NCBI RefSeq assembly: GCF_003047295.1
Contig: NZ_PZYZ01000001.1
Location: 558,001-622,000 of the forward strand
Source of the DNA: Nocardioides sediminis
GTDB taxonomy: Bacteria; Actinomycetota; Actinomycetes; Propionibacteriales; Nocardioidaceae
Reading direction: 5' to 3'
DNA length: 64,000 bases
The notes beneath the pieces are model-generated. The model had not been told where the DNA came from. It was given only the letters and a program-made list of their open reading frames with translations, and did not search any database. Below, piece after piece: positions 9,741 to 18,475 of the stretch (its first letter is position 1; every line of letters begins with the position of its first letter). The position numbers and the translations under genes are program-made.

Positions 9741-10618
9741 CGATCGTGACGATCGGACTGCCCGTCTACAACGGGGAGCGTTACCTGCGGGAGTCGCTCG
9801 ACGCGCTGCTCGCCCAGACCCTGACCGACTTCGAGCTCGTCATCTCCGACAACGCCTCGACGGACGCTACCGCGGACATCTGCCGGAGGTACGCGGCTCG
9901 GGACAGCCGGATCCGTTACGTCCGGCAGCCCGTCAACGTCGGCGCCGCGCCCAACCACAACCTCCTCGTGCCCCTGGCCACGGCCCGCTACTTCAAGTGG
10001 GCCTCCCACGACGACCTCTACGCGCCCCGGCTGCTGGAGAAGTGCGTGGCCGTGCTCGAGGACGAACCCACGGTGGTGCTGGCGCATGCCTGGGACGCCG
10101 TCATCGACGATGCCGGCAGGGTCTTGCGGTCGGTTCCCTACGAGCTCGACACCGAGGACCCGGATCCCGCCGTCCGCCTGCGCAGCCTGCTCCGCACCCC
10201 CGGCGGGAACGACTTCTACGGAGTCATCCGCACCGACGTGCTGCGTCGCGTCGGTCCGCACCGCGGCTACTACAACGCCGACCGCACGTTCATGGCCGGA
10301 CTCGTCGTGCGCGGCCCCTTCCGACAGGTGCCCGAGGTGCTCTACCACCGGCGTGACCACCCGGGGAGGGCGAGCCGGGCAGGCGCCCCTCGTGATCGCG
10401 CAGCCGCCCTCGACCCGAAGCGGGCCCAGCGGCTGCGCCACGTGCTGCCCGTCATGTACGGCGAGTACGTCGGCGGCATGGTCAAGGCCGTCCTCCGAGC
10501 GCCGCTCTCGCCCGGGGAGCGGGCCCGCTGCCTGCGGGAGGTGGCCGCCTGGGTGGCCGGTGCCGCGGTACCCGGGCATCGGGCCTCCTCGCTCGAGGAC
10601 GAGCTGGACAACGCATGA
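9737..10618 (+). CDS. GT2 family glycosyltransferase
   Basis: A 293-residue GT-A fold glycosyltransferase. The start MTIVTIGLPVYNGERYL and the SDNASTDATADIC segment are the nucleotide-binding part of family 2. A metal-binding Asp pair occurs in SHDDLYAP near residue 95. There are no membrane segments, so it is probably a cytoplasmic enzyme adding one sugar to the repeat unit. The ATG overlaps the flippase stop and the stop overlaps the pyruvyltransferase start. The sugar specificity is not predictable. Confidence 0.9.
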   Translation: MTIVTIGLPVYNGERYLRESLDALLAQTLTDFELVISDNASTDATADICRRYAARDSRIRYVRQPVNVGAAPNHNLLVPLATARYFKWASHDDLYAPRLLEKCVAVLEDEPTVVLAHAWDAVIDDAGRVLRSVPYELDTEDPDPAVRLRSLLRTPGGNDFYGVIRTDVLRRVGPHRGYYNADRTFMAGLVVRGPFRQVPEVLYHRRDHPGRASRAGAPRDRAAALDPKRAQRLRHVLPVMYGEYVGGMVKAVLRAPLSPGERARCLREVAAWVAGAAVPGHRASSLEDELDNA

Positions 10619-11823
10619 GCGCGAGTGTGTCCGGGCCCACGGTCGGCATCTTCGGGTACTTCGGCAACGGCAACCTCGGCAACGAGGGGTCGCTCGCCGC
10701 CTTCCTGGCCTTCGTGCGGCGGGAGCACCCGGGCCTTCGGCTCTTCTGCATCGCTGCCGACCCTGAGGCTGTGAGGCGGGACCACGGCATACCTGCCGCC
10801 CGGATGATGGCGTACCGAGGCACGTCGTCCGAGGGACGCCTCGGCACTGTCAAGAAGATCGGCGGGCGACTTGTCGACCTCCCGCGCACGTTCATCCTGC
10901 TACGGGGCGTCGACGTGCTGGTGGTGCCGGGGACCGGGGTGCTCGAGAAGACTCCCGCCGTGAAGCCTTGGGGGATGCCCTACTGGCTGTTCCTGGCGAC
11001 ACTCATGTGTCGGCTCCGGGGAGGCAAGGTCGCGTTGGTGTGCGTGGGCGCGGACCCGCCGAGGAGTCGCGCGACCCGGTGGCTGTACCGCACCACTGTC
11101 TCGCTGTCCGACCACTGCAGCTACCGGGACCCCGAGTCCCGTGAGGCGATGGCAGTGGTGAGCGGCGACGTGCGTGGGGAGGCCAGCCACGACCTCGCCT
11201 TCTCGCTGCCCGCCCCCACCTGCGGTCACGCGTACCGCGGTCGCGTGGTCGTGGGAGTCATGCGCTACGAGGGCGCCCCGGACGATCCCGGTCGAGGCCC
11301 CGAACGGGTCCGGGACTACGTGTCGACCATGGTCGGGTTCATCCGACAGGTCCTGGCCACCGGCAGGGAGGTCGTGGTCGTCGTCGGTGACGAGGCGGAT
11401 CGGCCCCTCGCGGCCGAGATCGCCAGGAGTGCCTCGGACGCCTCGTCGTCCGGGGGACGACAGGTCCGTGTCAGCCCTGCGGCGTCGCTCGACGCCATCA
11501 TGCGAGAGATGGACGGGGCAGACCTGGTCGTGGCCACCCGGTTCCACCACCTGGTCTGCTCGCTCAAGATGCTGCGGCCCACGGTGTCGATCGGCTATGC
11601 GGTCAAGAGCGAGCACCTGATGACGCGCTTCGGGCTCGGGGACTACGCACTGAGGATCGAGCAGGTGGCGCCCCCCGAGCTGTGGCGGGCCTGCCTGGAG
11701 GTGGAGGCGAGGGGCGACGAGCTGGAGCCGGTGATGAAGGACGCGCTCGAGCAGGTCGTGCGGGATCTCGAGAGGCACCTGCGCGAGCTGACCCTTGGCG
11801 AGCTGTCGCGGGGGCGAGCGTGA
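10615..11823 (+). CDS. Polysaccharide pyruvyl transferase family protein
   Basis: A 402-residue member of the pyruvyltransferase family (CsaB/WcaK-like), which adds a ketal-linked pyruvate from phosphoenolpyruvate to a sugar of a polysaccharide. The opening has the family glycine-rich start (FGYFGNGNLGNEG), followed by a lone VVPGTG segment, and a GT-B-like C-terminal half with the hallmark TRFHHLVCSLK near residue 305. It sits between a GT2 transferase and a methyltransferase in one coupled run, so pyruvylation of the exported glycan is the likely role. It starts by ATGA overlap. Confidence 0.87.
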   Translation: MSASVSGPTVGIFGYFGNGNLGNEGSLAAFLAFVRREHPGLRLFCIAADPEAVRRDHGIPAARMMAYRGTSSEGRLGTVKKIGGRLVDLPRTFILLRGVDVLVVPGTGVLEKTPAVKPWGMPYWLFLATLMCRLRGGKVALVCVGADPPRSRATRWLYRTTVSLSDHCSYRDPESREAMAVVSGDVRGEASHDLAFSLPAPTCGHAYRGRVVVGVMRYEGAPDDPGRGPERVRDYVSTMVGFIRQVLATGREVVVVVGDEADRPLAAEIARSASDASSSGGRQVRVSPAASLDAIMREMDGADLVVATRFHHLVCSLKMLRPTVSIGYAVKSEHLMTRFGLGDYALRIEQVAPPELWRACLEVEARGDELEPVMKDALEQVVRDLERHLRELTLGELSRGRA

Positions 11824-12605
11824 TGGCGCGTCGGTTCGAGGCCCTGCGGCCGGCGGTGCACTACGTCCGGGCGAGATGGGATCGGCTCGGGCTTCGCCAG
11901 GATGATCACGAAGTCGTGGCGGAGGCGACGACCTACTGGACAGGCGCTGACGGTGGGAGGTGGCAGTCGGACTCCCACTGGGAGGACGGGCTCGGCGAGC
12001 TGTGGCACGCCGTGGGCAGGGAGAGCCTGGCGATCTCGGAAAGGCTCGCCCGGGTCCTCGGCGACGGTCTTCCCGCCGGCCGCACGCTCGAGTGGGGCGC
12101 AGGTGGAGGGGCGAACGCCGTCGAGTTCGCGCCGGCGTGCGAGGAGTTCGTGGCGGTCGACGTCGTCGCCTCCAGCCTCGACGAGTGTGCGCGGCAGGTC
12201 GCACGTGTGTGCAGCACACCCGTGCGTCCCGTCCTCATCGATCTTGCCGAGCCGGAGGCGGTCGTCGAGCAGGTGGGTGAGGACAGCTGTGACCTCTTCC
12301 TGTGCTTCTACGTCTTCGAGCTGCTGCCGAGCCAGGAGTACGCGGCACGGGTGCTGGAGATCGCTCGAGACCTGCTGGCCCCGGGTGGCCTGGCCATCAT
12401 CCAGGTCAAGTACTCGACGAACGACGTCTCCACGTGGTCCCGGCGCAGGGCCTACCGTCGCGATCTCGCCAGCATGACCACCTTCGCAGTTCCCGAGTTC
12501 TGGGAGCTCGCCGCCGCCGCGGGCCTCAGGCCTCGGGTCGTCGAGCTCGTTCCCCGGAACCGGCTGGACCAGCGGTATGCGTACTTCCTGCTGACGCTGC
12601 CGTAG
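11823..12605 (+). CDS. Class I SAM-dependent methyltransferase
   Basis: A 260-residue methyltransferase. The SAM-binding glycine motif is LEWGAGGGANAVEF near residue 93, followed by an acidic strand end (VAVDVV) and a YVFELLP segment corresponding to post-motif II. Function in polysaccharide O-methylation is inferred from position as last gene of the 1-12605 run. The ATG shares one base with the upstream TGA. Its final 80 bp overlap the 3' end of the oppositely oriented PAP2 gene, so the two genes converge through each other. Confidence 0.82.
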   Translation: MARRFEALRPAVHYVRARWDRLGLRQDDHEVVAEATTYWTGADGGRWQSDSHWEDGLGELWHAVGRESLAISERLARVLGDGLPAGRTLEWGAGGGANAVEFAPACEEFVAVDVVASSLDECARQVARVCSTPVRPVLIDLAEPEAVVEQVGEDSCDLFLCFYVFELLPSQEYAARVLEIARDLLAPGGLAIIQVKYSTNDVSTWSRRRAYRRDLASMTTFAVPEFWELAAAAGLRPRVVELVPRNRLDQRYAYFLLTLP

Positions 12606-13215
12606 ACGTGCAGCGGTGTCCCGGGGGCCTGAGCGGGGAGTGGTACGCCGCACCGAGGACTGCCGTCCCGAGGAGCACGCCCCCGATGACGTCGGTCGCC
12701 CAGTGGGCAGCCTGGAGGAGCAGAGCCACCCCCATCAACGCCGTGGTGCCCCCGACCAGCAGCCGCACCCACCACAGACGGTCCGCGACCCCCACCGCGG
12801 CGATCCCCCCCAGGACCACCAGGACGAACAGCACGTGTCCCGACGGAAAGCTCCCGATCGAGCTCATCTGGTCGTGGGGGTCGGTCCTGGCCACGGTCAC
12901 CTTCACCGCCAGTGCCGGAAGGGCGGCACCCCCGGAGAGGAGCACGACGTACGCGAACGGGTACCACGACCGGGACCGTGCGGACGACGTTGCCCCGACC
13001 ACGAGCAGCACCATCAGCAACACCTCCGGACGCAGGCCCTCGACCACGACGTCGGCGGCCACCTGCCTCTCGCCCCACTGGTCCTGGGGACGCATCAGGT
13101 CCCGGACTGCGACGTCGAAACCTCGGGTCGCGCCCACGACGACGAGGACGGTCAGCAGGGCGAACCCGACGAGGGCCACCACCGTCGTCGACCAGCTCCT
13201 CCGGGAGCTGGTCAT
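12526..13215 (-). CDS. PAP2-family phosphatase (membrane)
   Basis: A 229-residue integral membrane protein with about six hydrophobic helices and the three PAP2 signature pieces: a K-x6-R-type segment (KVTVARTDP), the SFPSGH motif, and the HWATDVIGG motif. Family members dephosphorylate undecaprenyl pyrophosphate or phosphatidate at the membrane outer face. In a polysaccharide locus recycling of the undecaprenyl carrier is a reasonable guess. It is coupled to the upstream epimerase gene by a 4-bp overlap. The last 30 or so residues are Ser/Arg/Gly-rich, lie outside the family core and are encoded opposite the end of the methyltransferase gene. Confidence 0.85.
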   Translation of the reverse strand: MTSSRRSWSTTVVALVGFALLTVLVVVGATRGFDVAVRDLMRPQDQWGERQVAADVVVEGLRPEVLLMVLLVVGATSSARSRSWYPFAYVVLLSGGAALPALAVKVTVARTDPHDQMSSIGSFPSGHVLFVLVVLGGIAAVGVADRLWWVRLLVGGTTALMGVALLLQAAHWATDVIGGVLLGTAVLGAAYHSPLRPPGHRCTSTAASAGSTHTAGPAGSGERARRPEA

Positions 13216-13793
13216 GACTCCCGGGTCCGCCCGCCGGCCGCCTCGACCCGGTCGAGCTGGTCGTCGAGTCGCTTGAGGGGCAGGGCGGAGCGATCGGCCG
13301 CGGACATGACGCCCACGGGGAGTGGCCAGGGGATGGCCAGCTCCGGGTCGTCATGGGCGATGGTGAGGTCCTCCGCGGGGTCGTGCTCGCGATCGATGCG
13401 GTAGGCGGTGTCCGCGGTCTCGCTCAGCACCTGGAACCCGTGGGCGCAGCCCGGGGGGATGAAGACGGAGTTCTGGGCATCACCGTCGAGCGTGAAGGAC
13501 AGCCAGGTCCGGTACGTCGGGGATCCCGGGCGGAGGTCCACGACGACGTCGAAGACGCGCCCGTGGGCGCACCTGACGAGCTTGCCCTCACCCCGACCGA
13601 GCCGCAGGTGGAGCCCTCGCACCACCCGGTGCACGCTGCGGGACTGGCTGTCCTGCACGAACGAATGCGGATCGAGCCCCGCCCGGCGCGCTGTGTCGGC
13701 GTCGAACGTCCGACTGAAGAACCCCCGCTCGTCACGGTGCGGCGTGGGGGTGAACTCGACCAGACCGGGGATGGCCGTGGGGGAGAAGCGCAT
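13212..13793 (-). CDS. dTDP-4-dehydrorhamnose 3,5-epimerase-like protein (RmlC family)
   Basis: A 193-residue cupin epimerase. Family motifs are present: a DERGFFSRTF-type opening, VVRGLHLR with the catalytic histidine, a KLVRCAHGRVFDVVVDLR strand pair, and IPPGCAHGF. The Tyr-Tyr pair that usually follows the conserved Tyr of the active site appears as Glu-His (AYRIDREHDP), so the reaction may be a partial or altered epimerisation rather than standard rhamnose synthesis. The start at 13793 is chosen over an upstream in-frame extension because it begins at the conserved strand and has an AAGGTGG ribosome site. No rmlA, rmlB or rmlD homologue of the classic type is next to it. Confidence 0.83.
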   Translation of the reverse strand: MRFSPTAIPGLVEFTPTPHRDERGFFSRTFDADTARRAGLDPHSFVQDSQSRSVHRVVRGLHLRLGRGEGKLVRCAHGRVFDVVVDLRPGSPTYRTWLSFTLDGDAQNSVFIPPGCAHGFQVLSETADTAYRIDREHDPAEDLTIAHDDPELAIPWPLPVGVMSAADRSALPLKRLDDQLDRVEAAGGRTRES

Positions 13794-13809
13794 CGTTCCA
13801 CCTTGCTCG

Positions 13810-13821
13810 AGGGACGTCCCT
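13810..13821. promoter_or_regulatory. 12-bp palindrome between divergent rmlC-like and methyltransferase genes
   Basis: AGGGACGTCCCT is a perfect 12-bp palindrome located 17 bp upstream of the rmlC-like start and about 170 bp upstream of the C-methyltransferase start. It could be an operator for the minus-strand pair. No regulator is known, and GC-rich DNA gives short palindromes by chance. Confidence 0.3.
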
Positions 13822-13929
13822 GCCCGCATCGTCGCAGCCATCCGCCGCGTCCCGCGCCCCGGCAGGTGGGGCGTTCCCCGAATTGCGGTAACTGTGGCCG
13901 ACCGGCCCGGGAAACCTCCAGCGACCGTG

Positions 13930-13940
13930 CCAAGACTGGG
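13930..13940 (+). promoter_or_regulatory. 11-bp motif shared with the 25.8-kb divergent promoter region
   Basis: CCAAGACTGGG lies 49 bp before the C-methyltransferase start. The same 11 bases occur in the only other divergent intergenic region of the polysaccharide locus, at 25792-25802, in the same orientation. This may be a common regulatory site for the locus, but it rests on two occurrences only. Confidence 0.3.
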
Positions 13941-13989
13941 AGGCAAGGAATCGGCCACGGGGGCAGGAGAGCGGGGCAGGGATCATCTG

Positions 13990-15213
13990 ATGAGAAGTTG
14001 CCGGCTGTGTGGCTCGGAGCTCACGCACACCTTCGTCGATCTGGGGATGTCGCCCCCATGCGAGAGCTACCTGACCGCGGACCAGCTCGACCAGGGTGAG
14101 ACCTTCTACCCGCTGCACGTGCGCGTCTGTGAGCAGTGCCTGCTCGTCCAGCTTCCTGCCTACATCCCGCCCGAGGAGATCTTCGGGCACTACGCCTACT
14201 TCTCGTCTTACTCGGACTCGTGGGTCCGGCACGCTGAGCACTTCGTCGAGCAGGCGACGGCCCGGCTGGGCCTGGGCGACGAGTCCTTCGTCGTCGAGGT
14301 GGCCAGCAACGACGGTTACCTCCTGCAGCACGTCGTCGCGCGCGGCATCCGCGCCCTCGGCATCGAGCCCGCCGCCAACGTGGCGGAGGCCGCCGAGGCC
14401 CGGGGTGTGCCGACCGAGGTGCTGTTCCTCGGCGAGGAGACCGGCGCCAAGGTCGCCGCCGAGCACGGTGCGGCCGACCTCGTGGTGGCCAACAACGTCT
14501 TCGCGCACGTCCCCGACATCGTGGACTTCAGCAAGGGGTTGCGAGCCCTGATGGCGGACCACGGCACCCTCAGCATCGAGATCCCGCACCTGCTGCGGCT
14601 CATCGAGGGCCACGAGTACGACACGATCTACCACGAGCACTTCTCCTACGTCTCCCTGCTCACCACGCAGCGCGTGCTGGCGACGGCCGGCCTGACGGTC
14701 GTCGACGTCGAGGAGCTGCCGACGCACGGTGGCTCCCTGCGTACGTGGTCGATGCCGGTCGGGACCGCAGTGCCGGCCAGTGCTGCCGTGGCCCGGGTGC
14801 TCGCCGAGGAAGCGGAGGCGGGGTTGGACACCTTGGAGGGCCACGCGGGTTTCGCGGCCTCGGTGGCGAAGGTCCGCAACGACCTCCTCGAGTTCCTCGT
14901 CGGCTGCTCGCGGGACGGCAAGCGCGTCGTGGCCTACGGGGCGCCCGGCAAGGGCAACACCCTCCTCAACCACTGCGGCATCCGCAGCGACCTGGTCGAG
15001 TTCAGCGTCGACCGCAACCCGTTCAAGCACGGCAGGTTCCTGCCGGGCACCCACATCCCGATCCATCCTGTGGAGGCTCTCGCCGAGGCCCGGCCCGACT
15101 ACGTCCTGGTCATGCCGTGGAACCTGCGGCGAGAGATCGCCTCCCAGCTCGAGTACGTCCGTGAGTGGGGTGGCCGCCTCGTCGTCGCCCTGCCCGAGCT
15201 CGAAGTCTTCTGA
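13990..15213 (+). CDS. Sugar C-methyltransferase (zinc-binding, TylCIII-like)
   Basis: A 407-residue class I SAM methyltransferase with the three-part architecture of NDP-hexose C-methyltransferases. The N-terminal zinc ribbon has cysteine pairs at residues 4/7 and 47/50. The central SAM domain has VVEVASNDGYLLQH near residue 100. The C-terminal domain shows the family segment YGAPGKGNTLLNHCGI. Relatives methylate carbon 3 of 4-keto-6-deoxy sugars such as in TylCIII. It lies just upstream of glucose-1-phosphate cytidylyltransferase, which hints at a CDP-linked branched sugar. The start at 13990 gives an N-terminus beginning directly at the zinc ribbon and has an AGGGA site 10 bp upstream. Confidence 0.88.
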   Translation: MRSCRLCGSELTHTFVDLGMSPPCESYLTADQLDQGETFYPLHVRVCEQCLLVQLPAYIPPEEIFGHYAYFSSYSDSWVRHAEHFVEQATARLGLGDESFVVEVASNDGYLLQHVVARGIRALGIEPAANVAEAAEARGVPTEVLFLGEETGAKVAAEHGAADLVVANNVFAHVPDIVDFSKGLRALMADHGTLSIEIPHLLRLIEGHEYDTIYHEHFSYVSLLTTQRVLATAGLTVVDVEELPTHGGSLRTWSMPVGTAVPASAAVARVLAEEAEAGLDTLEGHAGFAASVAKVRNDLLEFLVGCSRDGKRVVAYGAPGKGNTLLNHCGIRSDLVEFSVDRNPFKHGRFLPGTHIPIHPVEALAEARPDYVLVMPWNLRREIASQLEYVREWGGRLVVALPELEVF

Positions 15214-15230
15214 CGACCTGGAGGCGTGAC

Positions 15231-16061
15231 ATGAAGGTAGTGCTGTTCTGCGGGGGGCTCGGCATGCGCATGCGTGCCGACAACCAGTCCCTGCCCAAGC
15301 CGATGATGCCGATCGGCAGCAGACCGGTCCTGTGGCACGTGATGCGCTACTACGCCCACTTCGGGCACACCGAGTTCATCCTCTGCCTCGGCTACGGCGC
15401 GGAGGCCGTGAAGGACTACTTCCTGAACTACCGCGAGACCGCGTCCAACGACTTCGTCATCACCAAGGGCGGCGGGCACATCCAGATGCTCGAGACTGAC
15501 ATCAGCGACTGGACCATCACGTTCATCGATACCGGCATGGACACCGCGATCGGCGAACGCCTGCGTCGGGTCCGTCCCTACCTCGAGGACGACGAGGTGT
15601 TCCTGGCCAACTACGGTGATGTCCTCACCGATGCGCCGATGAACTCCCTGGTCGAGGAGTTCGTGCAGACGGACGCCGTCGGCCAGTTCCTCGCCGTGAA
15701 GCCGCAGGACTCCTTCCACGTGGTGGACATCACCGAGGACGGGACCGTCACCGGGCTGGTGCCCGTGGCCGACATGTCGCTGTGCATCAACGGGGGCTAC
15801 TTCGTGCTGCGCCAAGGGATCTTCGACTACCTCGACGAGGGTGACGACCTGGTCATGGACGGCTGCGTCAAGGCGGCGCGGGACGGCAAGATCCGGGCCG
15901 TGCGCTACCCGGGGTTCTGGGCTCCGATGGACACGCTCAAGGAGCGGACGGCGCTCGAGAACCAGTACAAGCACGGCATCAGTCCGTGGGCCCTGTGGCG
16001 GGACCGACCAGTGCTCGTCGGGCGTCCCGTGTACGCCGTCGACGAACCCGCCCTCGGCTGA
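15231..16061 (+). CDS. rfbF: Glucose-1-phosphate cytidylyltransferase
   Basis: A 276-residue nucleotidyltransferase predicted to make CDP-glucose from CTP and glucose 1-phosphate, the entry to CDP-dideoxy and branched sugars. The opening MKVVLFCGGLGMRMR is the pyrophosphorylase signature, with KPMMPIG next to it. The segment LNYRETASNDFVI and the later INGGYFVL and DGCV are typical of RfbF rather than RmlA or GalU. A GGAG ribosome site precedes the ATG by 7 bp. The usual partner, CDP-glucose 4,6-dehydratase (RfbG), is not evident in the window; the epimerases at 18472 and 27948 do not have its length or start. Confidence 0.88.
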   Translation: MKVVLFCGGLGMRMRADNQSLPKPMMPIGSRPVLWHVMRYYAHFGHTEFILCLGYGAEAVKDYFLNYRETASNDFVITKGGGHIQMLETDISDWTITFIDTGMDTAIGERLRRVRPYLEDDEVFLANYGDVLTDAPMNSLVEEFVQTDAVGQFLAVKPQDSFHVVDITEDGTVTGLVPVADMSLCINGGYFVLRQGIFDYLDEGDDLVMDGCVKAARDGKIRAVRYPGFWAPMDTLKERTALENQYKHGISPWALWRDRPVLVGRPVYAVDEPALG

Positions 16062-16071
16062 CGGCCATGCG

Positions 16072-16101
16072 CTCGAGGACCAGGAGCTCGAGGACCAGGA
16101 G
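16072..16101 (+). repeat. Tandem 15-bp direct repeat
   Basis: Two adjacent exact copies of CTCGAGGACCAGGAG (16072-16086 and 16087-16101) fill most of the 64-bp gap between rfbF and the GmhB-GmhA fusion gene. It looks like a simple slippage duplication. The repeated GGAG could resemble a ribosome site, but the closer GAGGGAGA is the one that fits the start. Confidence 0.8.
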
Positions 16102-16125
16102 AGCCGGGACGAGGGAGATCACCTG

Positions 16126-17322
16126 ATGGGCAGAGCAGGGGTGTTGCTGGACAGGGACGGCACGATCATCGTCGACAGCGGCTACGTTGGGACGGTCGAT
16201 CGCGTCACCTTCATCGCGGGCGCGATCGAGGCGATCGCCGCCCTCAACGCGGCGGGCCTCCCCGTCGTCGTGGTCACCAACCAGGCGGGCGTGGCCCGGG
16301 GGCACTACACTCTGGACGACGTACGCCGGGTGCACGACCACATCGACGAGAGGCTGGCGGCCGCTGGGGCTCACATCGACATGTGGCTGTTCTGCCCCTA
16401 CCACCCGGACGGGACGGTCCAGGCGTTCGCCCGGGTCAGCGAGGACCGGAAGCCGGCGCCCGGCATGGCCATCGCGGCGGCGGCGGCGCTGGACCTGGAC
16501 CTCAGCGCCTCCTGGGTGGTGGGCGATGCTCCCTCGGACGTCGGCCTGGCCCGCGCCGTCGGTGCTCGGCCGCTGTTCATCGGCACGGCGACGGGCGACC
16601 CGACCGTGGAGTCCGTGCCCGACCTCGTCGCGGCCGTCGAGAGGATCCTGCACGCGGAGGAACCGCAGATCGGCACCGAGCCCCTCGCGGGCTTCCTGGA
16701 GAGCCGGTTCCCCGTGGCTCGGTACGAGTCCGCGGACACCTTTGCGAGGGACTACGCCGCCGAGCTGGCCAAGGCCCTGGCGACGGTCGACCTGGCCCAG
16801 GTCGAGCGGGCGGCTGCGATGCTCAACGAGGCCTACGACCGTGACGCGGTGGTCTTCGCCTGCGGCAACGGCGGGTCGGCCTCCATCGCCAACCACCTCC
16901 AGTGCGACCACAGCAAGGGAGTCCGCAACGGCACGGAGCTGCGTACCCGGGTCGTGAGCCTCAGCGCGCACGCCGAGCTGTTGAGCGCGATCGCCAATGA
17001 CATCGGCTACGAGTCCGTGTTCGAGTACCAGCTGCAGTCACAGGGACGACCGGGCGACCTGCTGGTGGCGGTCTCGTCCTCGGGACGCTCTCCCAACATC
17101 ATCCGCGCGCTCGAGTGGGCGGAGGCGAACGGGATGCGGACCATCTCCCTGACCGGCTTCGAGGGAGGGCCCGCGCGTGATGTCTCCACCGTGGCGATCC
17201 ACGTCGACTCCCAGAACTACGGGGTGGTCGAGGACGCCCACCAGACCTGCATGCACCTTCTGGCCCAGTACGTCCGACAGTCGAGGATGTCGTCACGTGA
17301 CGTCGCCGCCCAGACCTTCTGA
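16126..17322 (+). CDS. GmhB-GmhA fusion: heptose bisphosphate phosphatase plus sedoheptulose-7-phosphate isomerase
   Basis: A 398-residue two-domain enzyme of nucleotide-heptose synthesis. Residues 1 to about 180 are a HAD-IIIA phosphatase with LLDRDGT (nucleophile and acid/base Asp), VTNQAGVARG and RKPAPGM. The zinc loop of typical GmhB is reduced to CPYHPDG without the later Cys-x-Cys pair. Residues about 205 to 398 are a SIS isomerase with FACGNGGSASIANH, AIANDIGY, VSSSGRSPN and EDAHQTCMH, matching GmhA. The two would perform steps one and three of the heptose pathway; the kinase (20279) and nucleotidyltransferase (19581) supply the others. The ATG has GAGGGAGA upstream. Confidence 0.87.
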   Translation: MGRAGVLLDRDGTIIVDSGYVGTVDRVTFIAGAIEAIAALNAAGLPVVVVTNQAGVARGHYTLDDVRRVHDHIDERLAAAGAHIDMWLFCPYHPDGTVQAFARVSEDRKPAPGMAIAAAAALDLDLSASWVVGDAPSDVGLARAVGARPLFIGTATGDPTVESVPDLVAAVERILHAEEPQIGTEPLAGFLESRFPVARYESADTFARDYAAELAKALATVDLAQVERAAAMLNEAYDRDAVVFACGNGGSASIANHLQCDHSKGVRNGTELRTRVVSLSAHAELLSAIANDIGYESVFEYQLQSQGRPGDLLVAVSSSGRSPNIIRALEWAEANGMRTISLTGFEGGPARDVSTVAIHVDSQNYGVVEDAHQTCMHLLAQYVRQSRMSSRDVAAQTF

Positions 17323-17326
17323 GTCG

Positions 17327-18475
17327 ATGCGCGTCGCCATCAACCTGCTGACAGACGACCCCGCACACCCGTCCGGTGCCCATTGGTTCTGGACTCGAGT
17401 GATCCCCGAGATGGCGCGCCTCCTACGCCCCGGCGAGGAGATCCACCTGGTCGTGAGCCCGCGCAGCGGCGCCATGCACGCCGACTACGGCCCGGGGGTG
17501 CACCAGCTCGCGTTTCCCTGGTCCAACGAGCACCCGCGTTTGCGCACCCTCTCGGAGCAGGTCTGGGCGCCGATCCGGCTGCCACGAGGTGGGATCGACG
17601 TCTTCAGCACGCTGATCGCCCCCCTCGTCAGGCCCGCGCCGGCAGTCGTGGCCCACTTCAAGACCATGCACGCCTTCACCGCGCCCAGCGCCATCCGACC
17701 CGAGGTGCGCCTCTACCGGCGGCTGGGCTACCCCAGGACGGCGAGGACCGCCGACGCGATCATCATCAACTCCGAGAGCCTCCGTGCCGAGGTGCACCGC
17801 CACCTCGATGTCGACCCCGACAAGCTGCGCCTGATCCCCGAGGCCGTCGACCACGACCTGTTCACCCCGGGCGACCCCGAGGAGGCACGCCGGCGACTTC
17901 GCGACGACCACGGGGTGACTCGTCCCTTCGTCCTGTTCGTGTCGTCCCTGTGGCCGTACAAGAACTGCGAGGGCGTGCTGCGGGCGTTCGCCGCGGTGCG
18001 CCACGACCTCGACGGGCACCAGCTCGCGATCGTGGGGCCCGGACGCGACCACGAGTACGTGTCGAGCCTCCACGCGCTGGCTCGCACGTTGGGTGTCGAG
18101 GAGGACGTCGTCTGGGTGGGCGGTGTGCCCCTGGAGCACACCGTCGACTTCTACCGGGCGGCCTCGGTGTTCGTGTACCCGTCCTTCAACGAGACCTTCG
18201 GGCTGCCCATCCTGGAGGCGATGGCGTGCGGGTGCCCGGTGGTCACGTCCGACCGCAGCGCGATGCCCGAGACGGCAGGTGGTGCTGCTCTGCTCGCCGA
18301 CCCCGACGACCCGCCCGCCATCGGGGCAGCGATCCTCTCCGCATGCGGCGAGGAGGGCGAGCTGGCGCGCAAGCTCGGTCGCGAGCGGGCCGCCCAGTTC
18401 ACCTGGGCGGTCACCGCGGAGCGCACGCTGGCGGTCTACCGCGAGGTCCACGAGGCACGTCGGAGCAGCTCATGA
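17327..18475 (+). CDS. GT4 family glycosyltransferase
   Basis: A 382-residue GT-B glycosyltransferase of the group 1/mannosyltransferase type. It shows IINSESLRAEV near residue 145, a PEAVDHDLFTPGD hinge, the donor-domain start FVLFVSSLWPYKNCEGVLRA, and the E-x7-E motif within SFNETFGLPILEAMACG. It begins 5 bp after the stop of the heptose fusion gene and overlaps the next ATG, so it may well use the heptose made by its neighbours; that is inference. No membrane segment is visible. Confidence 0.88.
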   Translation: MRVAINLLTDDPAHPSGAHWFWTRVIPEMARLLRPGEEIHLVVSPRSGAMHADYGPGVHQLAFPWSNEHPRLRTLSEQVWAPIRLPRGGIDVFSTLIAPLVRPAPAVVAHFKTMHAFTAPSAIRPEVRLYRRLGYPRTARTADAIIINSESLRAEVHRHLDVDPDKLRLIPEAVDHDLFTPGDPEEARRRLRDDHGVTRPFVLFVSSLWPYKNCEGVLRAFAAVRHDLDGHQLAIVGPGRDHEYVSSLHALARTLGVEEDVVWVGGVPLEHTVDFYRAASVFVYPSFNETFGLPILEAMACGCPVVTSDRSAMPETAGGAALLADPDDPPAIGAAILSACGEEGELARKLGRERAAQFTWAVTAERTLAVYREVHEARRSSS

